The position numbers and the translations under genes were made by a program. DNA of 46,486 bases from Bacteroidales bacterium (GTDB lineage: Bacteria > Bacteroidota > Bacteroidia > Bacteroidales > JAAYJT01), in the NCBI GenBank assembly GCA_014860575.1, contig JACZJK010000010.1, positions 1 to 46,486 of the forward strand, in the 5' to 3' direction. This document shows, in pieces, positions 8,431 to 17,043 of this stretch (position 1 is the first letter of the stretch; the number at the start of each line of letters is the position of its first letter). The notes beneath the pieces were generated by a model. The model saw only the letters and a program-made list of their open reading frames with translations, was not told the DNA's origin and made no database searches.

Positions 8431-9767
8431 CGATGGAAACCCTGATTGAAAATATTGTTGTTTATTTCCTGACTTTCCTCTTCAGTCTTGGTATCATCCT
8501 CTTATATTTTCGCAGGCAAAAGAAAAAATCGAGGATAAATGAGGAGAAAATTGCCTTGGCTAAACTTGAAGGCCTGTATGAACCTGTTTCCCTTCATCCG
8601 GTGGTTGATCCGAACAGTTGTATCGGCACAGGTGCCTGTATTGCTGCCTGTCCGGAGAAAGACATTTTGGGCATCGTAAACGGTAAAGCCAAAACCATCA
8701 ATGCTTCACAATGTATCGGGCATGGAGCCTGTTTTCATGCCTGCCCAACACAGGCAATAACCCTGTGTATCGGAACCGAAAAACGCGGGGTTGAGTTACC
8801 ACATGTGAATCAATCATTTGAGACCAATGTTCCGGGAATTTATATCGCAGGTGAACTGGGAGGGATGGGTCTGATAAAAAATGCTGTAACTCAAGGAAAA
8901 CAAGCTGTCGAAAACATTGCAAAATCAAGCCGGGTGCAACATACAGCAATGTTTGATCTGATTGTTGTGGGCGCAGGACCTGCCGGAATCTCTGCATCAT
9001 TAACTGCAAAAAAACACCGGTTAAAATGCCTCACGCTGGAACAGGATACACTTGGCGGAACCGTTTTCACATTCCCGAGATCCAAAATTGTGATGACATC
9101 GGCTATGGAACTCCCGCTTTATGGAAGAGTGAAACTTTTTGAGACCAGTAAAGCGGAACTTCTTTCTTTATGGATGGATGCACTTCGCAAAAACGACATC
9201 ACGATTCATGAAAATTCAAAGGTTGAACGTATCGTGAGTATGGAGGATTATTTCGAAATAGAAACGATTAAAGGCGAAAAATTTACTACAAAAAATATTT
9301 TACTGGCTATTGGTCGGCGGGGTACTCCACGGAAACTTGAGGTGCCAGGCGAGCAGCAGGAAAAAGTTGCTTACCGGCTGCTTGAACCTGAAGTTATAAA
9401 AGATAAGGAAATATTGGTTGTGGGAGGAGGCGACTCTGCTGTGGAATCAGCCTTGTTGCTTTCCGAACACAATAATGTTGTGCTTTCTTATCGCAATGAG
9501 GTATTTAACCGCTTAAAACCTAAAAACAGCGAACGCATTCTCAATGCCGCAGCAACAGGACAGGTTCAAATGTGGTTCAACACCAATATTGTAGAAATTG
9601 GGAAAGACGATATAACTTTGAGTAACAGCAAAACAGGAGAACAACTGAAATTTAAAAACGATCTGGTATATATTTTTGCAGGCGGCGAACTTCCAACTCA
9701 ATTCCTGATGAAGTTAGGTATACATATTACAAAGAAATTTGGCGAAGCAATTTTAAAGCATAATTAA
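8418..9767 (+). CDS. Membrane-anchored ferredoxin-like / FAD-NAD(P) oxidoreductase
   Basis: A 449-residue redox protein. An N-terminal helix (about 13-30) and a basic patch (FRRQKKK) anchor it facing the cytoplasm. Two ferredoxin-like motifs follow: CIGTGACIAACP (C68, C74, C78) and CIGHGACFHACP (C99, C105, C109). In each, the second cysteine of the usual CxxCxxCxxxCP is replaced (T71, H102). Next comes ETNVPGIYIAGELGG (135-149), then the FAD fold VVGAGPAGIS (183-192), then the NAD(P) fold VVGGGDSAVES (334-344). In thioredoxin-reductase-like enzymes the PGIYIAGE-type motif is normally C-terminal, so the domain is circularly permuted. There is no CxxC disulfide. It probably moves electrons between NAD(P)H, Fe-S clusters and the cytochrome b-like partner. 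ATG 8433, two bases after the upstream stop, is an equally good start. Confidence 0.82.
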   Translation: MDFLTMETLIENIVVYFLTFLFSLGIILLYFRRQKKKSRINEEKIALAKLEGLYEPVSLHPVVDPNSCIGTGACIAACPEKDILGIVNGKAKTINASQCIGHGACFHACPTQAITLCIGTEKRGVELPHVNQSFETNVPGIYIAGELGGMGLIKNAVTQGKQAVENIAKSSRVQHTAMFDLIVVGAGPAGISASLTAKKHRLKCLTLEQDTLGGTVFTFPRSKIVMTSAMELPLYGRVKLFETSKAELLSLWMDALRKNDITIHENSKVERIVSMEDYFEIETIKGEKFTTKNILLAIGRRGTPRKLEVPGEQQEKVAYRLLEPEVIKDKEILVVGGGDSAVESALLLSEHNNVVLSYRNEVFNRLKPKNSERILNAAATGQVQMWFNTNIVEIGKDDITLSNSKTGEQLKFKNDLVYIFAGGELPTQFLMKLGIHITKKFGEAILKHN

Positions 9768-9777
9768 AAGCCTGGTT

Positions 9778-11367
9778 ATGATAGCAATAAAAGTTATCGG
9801 TATTTCTATCATTTCACTGTTTCTCACCTGCAGCATTGTAGGGCAGATATCACCAGGCGATTTAGTCGAGGCACATGCACACCTCGAAGGAATATCAAAC
9901 TGCACCAAATGCCATACATTAGGAGCAAAAATATCAGATGATAAATGCCTGGCCTGTCATACAGAAATTAAAGCAAGGATTGATGAGAAGAAAGGCTACC
10001 ACGCATCTTCAGAAGTTTATAAAAAGAGTTGCATTACTTGTCACAGCGATCACCACGGTAGAAAATTCGATATCCGTCATTTTGATGAAAGCCTGTTTGA
10101 TCACAACCTTGCCGGATATAAGCTGGAAGGCGCACACGCAAAAAATGAATGCAGCGATTGCCATAAAGCAGAATTTATTGCAAACCCGGATATAAAAAAG
10201 AAAAAGAACACTTTTCTCGGTCTGAACCCCCAATGCCTGACCTGCCATACCGACTACCATCAGCAGACACTTCCTTCAACATGCGAGAATTGTCACTCCC
10301 AGGAGGCATTCAAACCAGCCCCCAACTTTAACCATGATAAATCGAAATTCATTTTAAGAGGTCAGCATAAAACAGTTGAATGCATAAAATGCCATGAAGT
10401 GGTTAAGCGAAATGGTAAAGACTTTCAGCAGTTTACTGGCCTTAAGTATAAAAGTTGTGTCAACTGCCATCAGGACCCTCATCAAAATAAGTTTGGACAA
10501 AACTGTACCGACTGTCATACAGAAGAGTCATTTAATGCACCCAAAAGTATCAGCACATTTGACCACAGTAAAACAGACTTTAGTCTTGTTGGAATGCACA
10601 GTGGAGTGAGCTGCAAATCATGCCACAAAGGAAACCTCACTGCCCCACTCAGGCATAACAGATGTTCCGATTGCCACACTGATTACCACAAAGGGCAATT
10701 TGCAAAAAATGACATCACAACCGATTGCAAAGAATGCCACAGCGAGAATGGTTTCCAGGGTTCTTCATACACGATAGAACGCCATAATAACAGTCAATTC
10801 AAATTGGAGGGCGCTCACATTGCTACCCCATGCTTCGCCTGCCATAAGAAATCAGGTGAATGGTCCTTCAGGCAAATTGGAATAAAATGTAACGATTGTC
10901 ATACGGATATTCATGAGTCATTTCTTGATGCTAAATACTATCCGGAATCGAACTGTTTAAAATGTCATACAATGAATTTGTGGTCAGAAATCAACTTTGA
11001 TCATAACCAAACCGCCTTCCGGCTTGAAGGGAAACACCAGATTCAGACCTGCCGCTCGTGCCACGATAATAAAACCGGGCTTGAAAAAACCAATTTGAGG
11101 TTCTCCGGATTAAATTCCGAATGTCTAAGCTGCCATTCAGACAACCATGCTGGTCAGTTTGAAGAAACCGGAAAAACCATTTGCAGCAACTGCCATACCT
11201 CAGATGGATGGAAGCCGGTAACATTCGACCACAACAGGGCACGCTTCAAACTTGATGGCAAACACAAAGATGTTGCATGCAATAAATGTCATCCATCTGT
11301 GGATGGCGTTGAAAAGCCATATGTATTATACAAAACCGGAAAAATCAAATGCAAAAATTGTCATTGA
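9778..11367 (+). CDS. Multihaem c-type cytochrome with 20 CXXCH motifs
   Basis: A 529-residue exported cytochrome. MIAIKVIGISIISLFLTCSIVGQ is a signal peptide. I count 20 CXXCH haem-attachment motifs, starting at CTKCH (about residue 42) and ending with CKNCH as the last five residues. The protein is built from repeats of the cytochrome c3/c7 type: FDHxxxxFxLxGxHxxxxCxxCH (for example FDHNQTAFRLEGKH) followed by CxxCHTDxH-like pairs, which also supply distal histidine ligands. No C-terminal sorting tail or lipobox is present, so it is probably periplasmic. It starts ten bases after the flavoprotein. Its terminal haem codons overlap the start of the next cytochrome by 19 bases, so translation is probably coupled. 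Likely role: electron conduit between the inner membrane and the outer-membrane side. Confidence 0.92.
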   Translation: MIAIKVIGISIISLFLTCSIVGQISPGDLVEAHAHLEGISNCTKCHTLGAKISDDKCLACHTEIKARIDEKKGYHASSEVYKKSCITCHSDHHGRKFDIRHFDESLFDHNLAGYKLEGAHAKNECSDCHKAEFIANPDIKKKKNTFLGLNPQCLTCHTDYHQQTLPSTCENCHSQEAFKPAPNFNHDKSKFILRGQHKTVECIKCHEVVKRNGKDFQQFTGLKYKSCVNCHQDPHQNKFGQNCTDCHTEESFNAPKSISTFDHSKTDFSLVGMHSGVSCKSCHKGNLTAPLRHNRCSDCHTDYHKGQFAKNDITTDCKECHSENGFQGSSYTIERHNNSQFKLEGAHIATPCFACHKKSGEWSFRQIGIKCNDCHTDIHESFLDAKYYPESNCLKCHTMNLWSEINFDHNQTAFRLEGKHQIQTCRSCHDNKTGLEKTNLRFSGLNSECLSCHSDNHAGQFEETGKTICSNCHTSDGWKPVTFDHNRARFKLDGKHKDVACNKCHPSVDGVEKPYVLYKTGKIKCKNCH

Positions 11368-14210
11368 TTATCGGAGCCGTAATTCTGCTTACCTCATTAA
11401 GCCAGGTCAGTACAAATCCTCACGGCAAGGATTTTGGGGCAAACTGCGCAGATTGCCACACAACTGAAAGCTGGAAGGTCAATCCGGACAGCATCCTTTT
11501 TGACCATGACACCACATCAATGCCCCTGCTCGGACAACATCAGCAAACCTCCTGCAGGTCGTGTCACATTTCGTTGGTGTTTAAAGATGCGGAACCGTCA
11601 TGTATTTCATGTCATACTGATATACACGAACAAACTGTTGGAACTGACTGTGCCAGATGCCATACTGCTGATTTCTGGCTTATTCAGAACATTGCACAAA
11701 TACATGAACAAACCCGCTTCCCGCTTTTGGGGGCACATAAAAATGCAGAATGCTCAAGTTGTCACCCATCAGAATCATTATTGAAATTTGAACCGGTAGG
11801 GATCGAATGCTATGATTGCCACCAGGCAGACTATGCATCTACTTCCAATCCAAGCCATGTGGAAGCCGGGTATTCAACCAATTGTTCCGATTGTCATTTT
11901 CTTAGCAGCTATGCGTGGCGGGAATTTAGCACTCACGATGCACAATTCTTCCCAATATACTCCGGAGAACATAATGGGGAGTGGAATGATTGCAGTGATT
12001 GTCATACAAATCCCGCGAATTATGGTGAATTCAGCTGCATAAACTGCCATGAACACAACCAGGGTGATATGGATGATGAACATGGTGATGTTGCCGGTTA
12101 CAGCTACAACAGCCTTTCGTGCTATGGCTGCCATCCAACAGGCAGTGAAAAGGGTTCATTCAACCACAACCTGACTCAATTCCCTCTTACAGGGGCACAC
12201 ATAAATACGGGATGCATTGAGTGCCATACTACCAGTTATGCCGGAACAGCCAGCAATTGCGACGCTTGTCATCAAACAGATTTCAATGCGACCACTAATC
12301 CTGAACATGTAAGCAATTCATTTCCTAATGCTTGTGCCGATTGTCACACAACTGAACCGGGTTGGAAACCTGCCACTTTTCAAATCCACAATGATTTTTA
12401 TGCACTTAACGGTGCTCATGCTATAATAGCCAACGATTGTGCATCATGTCATTCCGGCAATTATACCAATACCCCTAATACCTGTATTGGCTGCCATCAA
12501 AACGAGTATGAGCAGACGAATAATCCGTCACACACTTCGGCTCAATTCTCAACTGAGTGTCTGACATGTCATACTGAAATCGCCTGGACGCCCTCCACTT
12601 TCAATCACGATGAACAGTATTTCCCTGTCTATTCTGGAAAACATGATGGTGAATGGAACACCTGTTCCGACTGCCATACCAACCCTTCAAATTATGCTGA
12701 GTTCAGTTGCATTGATTGTCATGATCATAACCAGCTAGATATGGATGAAGAGCATAACGGAATTGGAGGATATGCCTATAATAGTCCTTCCTGCTTAGCT
12801 TGTCATCCTACAGGGGATGCCTCAGTTGGATTCGATCATAATTCTACAGCATTCCCGCTTACCGGGGCACACACCGATGAAGCCTGTATTAATTGCCATG
12901 CAGGCGGATATGCAGGAACCACAATGATTTGTAATGATTGTCATAACACAGCTTATATTCAGGCTACAAATCCTAACCATGTTACGGCAGGCATCCCAAA
13001 TGACTGTGCAAGCTGTCATTCAACAGAACCCGGATGGCAGCCGGCTACATTTCCTATTCATAATGAGGTTTATCCATTAAATGGAGCACATGCAGCCATC
13101 TCAAACAATTGCGCAAGCTGCCATAGCGGAAATTATGTGAATACTCCCAACACTTGTATTGGCTGTCATCTTGATGATTACAACCAAACAAACGATCCAC
13201 CACATGCCTCAGCTCAATTCCCGACCACCTGCCTTGAATGCCATACTGAAAGTACATGGACACCTTCAACTTTTGACCATGATTCACAGCTTTTCCCAAT
13301 TTACTCAGGTAAACACAGAGATGAGTGGAATTCCTGTACCGACTGCCATACAAATCCTTCAAACTATGCTCAGTTCAGTTGTATTGATTGTCATGAGCAT
13401 AACCAGCCAGATATGGATGAAGAGCATAATGGCATTGGAGGGTATGCCTATAATAGCCCAGCCTGCTATGCATGTCATCCTACAGGAGACGCCACTGTTG
13501 GATTTGATCATAATTCTACAGTATTTCCGTTAACCGGAGCACACATTGATGAAGCCTGTATCAGTTGTCATGCAGGCGGGTATGCAGGTACCACAATGAT
13601 TTGTAACGATTGCCACAACACAGCCTATAACCAGGCTACAAATCCTAACCATGTTACGGCAGGCATCCCAAATGACTGTGCGAGCTGTCATTCAACAGAA
13701 CCCGGATGGCAGCCAGCTGAATTTCCTATGCACAATGAGATTTATCCATTTAATGGTGCACATGCAGCCATCTCGAACAATTGCGCAAGTTGCCATAACG
13801 GGAATTATGTAAATACTCCCAACACCTGTGTTGGCTGTCATCTCGATGATTACAACCAAACAAACGATCCACCGCATGCTTCAGCCCAATTCCCGACCAA
13901 CTGTATTGAATGCCATACAGAAAGTTCATGGACACCTTCCACCTTTAACCATGATGCACAATTTTTCCCAATCTACTCAGGAAAACATAGAGATGAGTGG
14001 AATTCCTGTGCCGACTGCCATACCAATCCTTCAAACTATGCACAGTTCAGTTGCATTGACTGTCATGAGCACAACAAACCGGATATGGACAATGAGCATC
14101 GGGGCGTAAGCGGCTATGTGTACAATAGCAACGCCTGTCTTAGTTGCCATCCTGATGGCAGTGATAAAAATGTAATGAGACGCAATACCAACATTCAAGA
14201 TTTCAGATAA
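11349..14210 (+). CDS. Giant multihaem c-type cytochrome with 37 CXXCH motifs
   Basis: A 953-residue protein with 37 CXXCH motifs by my count, about one haem per 26 residues. The N-terminus MQKLSLIIGAVILLTSLSQV is a short but plausible signal peptide. Haems 1-7 sit in c3/c7-like repeats resembling the upstream cytochrome. From 11979 the protein becomes a tandem array with an exact 224-residue period carrying nine haems each (11979, 12651, 13323), followed by a partial fourth unit from 13995 with three haems. Each unit opens with EWNxCxDCHTNPxNY and contains CIxCHxHNxxDMDxEH, FPLTGAH and NDCASCHSTEPGW. The tail (MRRNTNIQDFR) has no sorting domain or lipid anchor. The size suggests a long haem wire in the periplasm or at the cell surface; its location and partners are inferred. 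Confidence 0.9.
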   Translation: MQKLSLIIGAVILLTSLSQVSTNPHGKDFGANCADCHTTESWKVNPDSILFDHDTTSMPLLGQHQQTSCRSCHISLVFKDAEPSCISCHTDIHEQTVGTDCARCHTADFWLIQNIAQIHEQTRFPLLGAHKNAECSSCHPSESLLKFEPVGIECYDCHQADYASTSNPSHVEAGYSTNCSDCHFLSSYAWREFSTHDAQFFPIYSGEHNGEWNDCSDCHTNPANYGEFSCINCHEHNQGDMDDEHGDVAGYSYNSLSCYGCHPTGSEKGSFNHNLTQFPLTGAHINTGCIECHTTSYAGTASNCDACHQTDFNATTNPEHVSNSFPNACADCHTTEPGWKPATFQIHNDFYALNGAHAIIANDCASCHSGNYTNTPNTCIGCHQNEYEQTNNPSHTSAQFSTECLTCHTEIAWTPSTFNHDEQYFPVYSGKHDGEWNTCSDCHTNPSNYAEFSCIDCHDHNQLDMDEEHNGIGGYAYNSPSCLACHPTGDASVGFDHNSTAFPLTGAHTDEACINCHAGGYAGTTMICNDCHNTAYIQATNPNHVTAGIPNDCASCHSTEPGWQPATFPIHNEVYPLNGAHAAISNNCASCHSGNYVNTPNTCIGCHLDDYNQTNDPPHASAQFPTTCLECHTESTWTPSTFDHDSQLFPIYSGKHRDEWNSCTDCHTNPSNYAQFSCIDCHEHNQPDMDEEHNGIGGYAYNSPACYACHPTGDATVGFDHNSTVFPLTGAHIDEACISCHAGGYAGTTMICNDCHNTAYNQATNPNHVTAGIPNDCASCHSTEPGWQPAEFPMHNEIYPFNGAHAAISNNCASCHNGNYVNTPNTCVGCHLDDYNQTNDPPHASAQFPTNCIECHTESSWTPSTFNHDAQFFPIYSGKHRDEWNSCADCHTNPSNYAQFSCIDCHEHNKPDMDNEHRGVSGYVYNSNACLSCHPDGSDKNVMRRNTNIQDFR
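11979..14150 (+). repeat. Tandem 672-bp coding repeat, three full copies and one partial
   Basis: The GAG/GAA codon of the EWN motif recurs at 11979, 12651, 13323 and 13995, exactly 672 bases (224 codons) apart with no indel. The second and third full units are the most alike: I count about 24 differences in 224 residues. The first unit is more diverged. Each full unit carries nine CXXCH motifs and the terminal partial unit three. The pattern indicates recent in-frame tandem duplication inside the cytochrome gene. Confidence 0.92.
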
Positions 14211-14226
14211 AATGTAACAGCGGCTT

Positions 14227-15870
14227 ATGAAAAAGTTATTTCTGATTTATATTCTTTTAGTTTTTATGCATTCTTTAAGTGGTCAGACCCAATCAAATGC
14301 GCTTGAAGGGGTGGTTTCTTATGTTACCACCCAGAATGTGTATGTAAAATTCAAGTCCACCAAGACTATCTCAGCCGGCGATACGCTCTTCATGTTTTTA
14401 GATGGTAATCTAGAATCTGCATTGGTAGTTGATAACCTCTCATCTATATCTTGTGTTTGTTCCTCTCTACTGCCATACCAATTTAAAATTGGTGACCGAA
14501 TCTTTGCTGCAAGTAAAAATGGGATAGAATCATTAGAAAGCAAACCACTGGAAACAGCCGAAACAGAACCGTTGATTGATCCTTTGATAGTTCCCGAAAC
14601 ATATTCGTTGGAGAAAAATGAAACAGAGAAATTTTTAAGAAAGCAAAATGTTAGCGGGAGGATTTCAGTGGCTTCGTATACCAACCTGTCGAATACGCCT
14701 CAGGGCAATTCTCAAAGGATGCGGTACACCTTATCATTGAATGCAAAGAACACAAGAGACTCTAGGTTGTCAGCTGAATCATACATTTCATTTTCACACA
14801 GGAGCAAGCAATGGAACAAAATCCAGGATAATGTTTTCACCGGGCTGAAGATTTACAACCTCTCTCTTAAATACGAACTTGGCAAACATGCAAGCATCTG
14901 GGCAGGAAGAAAAATAAATCCTAAAATTTCGAACATGGGTGCTGTGGATGGAATTCAGTTTGAGTATAAAACCAATTCAATCACCACTGGTGTTCTTGCC
15001 GGGTCAAGGCCTGATTACAGGGATTATAGTATTAACCCATCACTTGTGCAATATGGAGTTTATATAAGCCATGAGCACACGTATAAAAGAGGAAACGCAC
15101 AGACTTCTGTTGCATTTGTTGAACAAAAAAACACAGGTATTACCGACCGGCGATTCACTTATTTGCAACATTCGAACAGCCTTGTCAAAAATCTTAGTCT
15201 GTTTACATCAGCGGAATTCGAGTTATACAGGTATCGGTTCGAAACAGGGATGGACAGTACAAATTTGGTGAAAGACTATTTACCAAAGCTCTCGAACATC
15301 TATTTTTCACTCAGGTACAGGTTTTCGCACCAGGCATCGCTTGCACTATCATACAGTGCGCGCCAAAACATCATCTATTATGAAACCTATAAGAACTTTA
15401 TTGATCAGTTAATTGAATCGGAAACCCAGCAGGGCTATTCACTGCAGGCATTCTGTAATCCAATCAAAAAGCTCTCATTTGGCGCCACAGGGGGTTACCG
15501 TTTCAGGAAAAGCGATCAGCGCTCTTCAAAGAACCTGTATGCATATACAACTTACAGCCAGATTCCTTACCTGGATATTTCAGCAACCATTTCGGCAACG
15601 CTTATGGCGACGAGTTACATGAATGGAAAAATATTCGGATTGAGCTTGTCGCGCGATATTATTGACCATAAATTAAGCAGTACTGTCACTTACCGGTTTC
15701 TTGATTACCGGTTCGTCAACTCTACTCTTGGTCAGATGCAGCATACCGGCGAAATAAGTTTGAACTGGAGAATCCAAAAGAAACTTTCCTGTTCATTTTA
15801 CTATGAAGGAACTTTTGACAGCAAGTATATGTATAATCGCGTTTTTATTCAGCTATCGAGAAGATTATAG
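14227..15870 (+). CDS. Outer-membrane beta-barrel, candidate porin partner of the cytochromes
   Basis: A 547-residue exported protein. MKKLFLIYILLVFMHSLSGQ is a signal peptide. Residues 25-100 form a small beta-rich domain (GDTLFMFLDG, KIGDRIFAASKNG) with a CVC pair at C76/C78, followed by an acidic linker. From about residue 140 to the end, alternating amphipathic strands with many aromatics (RYTLSLNAKNTRDSR, YNLSLKYELGKHASIWAGRKI, LSATVTYRF-like strands) indicate a barrel of perhaps 18-22 strands. The last strand VFIQLSRRL ends in a beta-barrel-like signal. It begins 16 bases after the 37-haem cytochrome and closes the operon. By analogy with porin-cytochrome conduits (MtrAB-like), it could house a cytochrome in the outer membrane. 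I see no sequence similarity to MtrB, so this role rests on context. Confidence 0.65.
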   Translation: MKKLFLIYILLVFMHSLSGQTQSNALEGVVSYVTTQNVYVKFKSTKTISAGDTLFMFLDGNLESALVVDNLSSISCVCSSLLPYQFKIGDRIFAASKNGIESLESKPLETAETEPLIDPLIVPETYSLEKNETEKFLRKQNVSGRISVASYTNLSNTPQGNSQRMRYTLSLNAKNTRDSRLSAESYISFSHRSKQWNKIQDNVFTGLKIYNLSLKYELGKHASIWAGRKINPKISNMGAVDGIQFEYKTNSITTGVLAGSRPDYRDYSINPSLVQYGVYISHEHTYKRGNAQTSVAFVEQKNTGITDRRFTYLQHSNSLVKNLSLFTSAEFELYRYRFETGMDSTNLVKDYLPKLSNIYFSLRYRFSHQASLALSYSARQNIIYYETYKNFIDQLIESETQQGYSLQAFCNPIKKLSFGATGGYRFRKSDQRSSKNLYAYTTYSQIPYLDISATISATLMATSYMNGKIFGLSLSRDIIDHKLSSTVTYRFLDYRFVNSTLGQMQHTGEISLNWRIQKKLSCSFYYEGTFDSKYMYNRVFIQLSRRL

Positions 15871-15978
15871 GGATATCCCGAATAAAAGTCGGTCAAATTT
15901 GATATATAGCAAAACCAAACAGAATTCGGAATGATTTATACACTGGCTAATTTACATTACTGCTATAATATTTTTTAC

Positions 15979-16043
15979 CACTGAGACACTAAGGGTCACT
16001 AAGAACCACTTTGTGAATCTTAGTGACCCTTAGTGTCTCAGTG
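15979..16043. repeat. Perfect 26-bp inverted repeat (CACTGAGACACTAAGG type)
   Basis: Bases 15979-16004 are exactly complementary to 16018-16043, leaving a 13-base loop. Each arm itself contains a near-direct repeat of CACTAAG. It follows the electron-transfer operon and could end transcription, although neither strand has a T run after the stem. CACTAAGACACTAAG-like sequences are a familiar dispersed intergenic type in Bacteroidota. The rest of 15871-16207 includes a small CCGCC-TTCG-GGCG-type hairpin near 16127-16142 and one ACTTTTCGGAG motif (16172); no gene is visible. Confidence 0.85.
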
Positions 16044-16207
16044 CTTTAATACTCTTAAGTAATTTAATGTTTTTCAAGTTATTATTTTTGGGGCCGCATC
16101 AATAATAATGAAGGACTACTGTGTCTATCCGCCTTCGGCGAGACAAGTTGTGATTAAAAAATGGTCTTGATACTTTTCGGAGCAGGCTCATTGTTTATAA
16201 ACCACAT

Positions 16208-16864
16208 TCAGAAAACCATCGGAAAGAAAACTACGTTGCCGCAGTCGCAGGTTTCCCTGAATCCCATTCCCGAAATATAGTTGGTGTAGCCATAAAGGTC
16301 AGCATATTTCGATGATGGAAAGGAAAATTGAATGCCCACAGCGGAGTGCAAACTGCCGGAAATCCTGAACTGATAACCTAAGCTTGCTGTAATACCAGGA
16401 ATGAAAAGGGTTTGACTCAGTTTTTCCGGCGGGCTGTCTGGGTTTTCCCAGTCTTCCAATTCAGCTTTTTCCCTGATTACCGAGCCGGTGAGATATCCAC
16501 CAACAAAAAAGAAATTCTCTTTCTCCAGAGTCTTTCTGAAATTATACTTTATCCCCGCCCTTAAAAATCCGCCGGATTGCAGCTTCATAACGTACCCATC
16601 ATTCCCACACTTATAGTGTGTCGAGAGGATAAACCCAACCAGATCGAAGTTTTTCGTATAATCAAATGTGTATCCGGCACCGAATGAATAAGAGAAGTTT
16701 GCATTGGGGCTGTAATCATAAGTCAGATCAATGGTAGTGGCCAGTATCTGCAACAGATTAATACCCGCCGAGTGTTTCCGGATATCATTATCCTTCCCGC
16801 GAACAGTGCTGACTGATAGAACCATCATAAGGATGATCAGGCTTCTGGAAGTTATTGTTTTCAT
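16208..16864 (-). CDS. Small outer-membrane beta-barrel protein
   Basis: A 218-residue exported protein. The N-terminus MKTITSRSLIILMMVLSVSTVRG is a signal peptide cut near residue 23. The mature part is dense in amphipathic strands (ANFSYSFGAGYTFDY, FFFVGGYLTGSVI, ITASLGYQFRISGSL, GIQFSFPSSKYADLYGYTNY) and ends in phenylalanine (VVFFPMVF), as small outer-membrane barrels do. A CDC pair sits near the C-terminus (ETCDCGN). It resembles the short eight- to ten-stranded barrels common in Bacteroidota; I cannot name a function. It stands alone, opposite in direction to the cytochrome operon, and is bracketed by inverted copies of an ACTTTTCGGAGCAG motif (16172 and 17044-17061). A decayed copy of its 5' end lies near 25387. 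Confidence 0.6.
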   Translation of the reverse strand: MKTITSRSLIILMMVLSVSTVRGKDNDIRKHSAGINLLQILATTIDLTYDYSPNANFSYSFGAGYTFDYTKNFDLVGFILSTHYKCGNDGYVMKLQSGGFLRAGIKYNFRKTLEKENFFFVGGYLTGSVIREKAELEDWENPDSPPEKLSQTLFIPGITASLGYQFRISGSLHSAVGIQFSFPSSKYADLYGYTNYISGMGFRETCDCGNVVFFPMVF

Positions 16865-17043
16865 GAGGGGGTTGATTCGATGGGTGATGCTAAGACTGAT
16901 TTTTTTCAGCGGCTTTACAAGGATTAGTATGCTGTTTGCAAACTTACTGAAAATGTTGAATTACAAATTCAACACTTCCGGGCAGCAATGTAATTGCCGC
17001 TCAGCCGGGTGCCGACGCCTTGGAAATATGAAATTTTAACATT

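Noticed and set aside
13159-13533. Recurrent 90-125-residue open frames in the wrong frame of the 37-haem cytochrome
   Set aside because: The same shadow frame recurs in each 672-base unit because the units are copies; they are not separate genes.
11979-14150. CRISPR array
   Set aside because: The repeats are 672 bases long, contiguous and protein-coding, with no spacers; no short direct repeats with regular unique spacers occur anywhere in the window.
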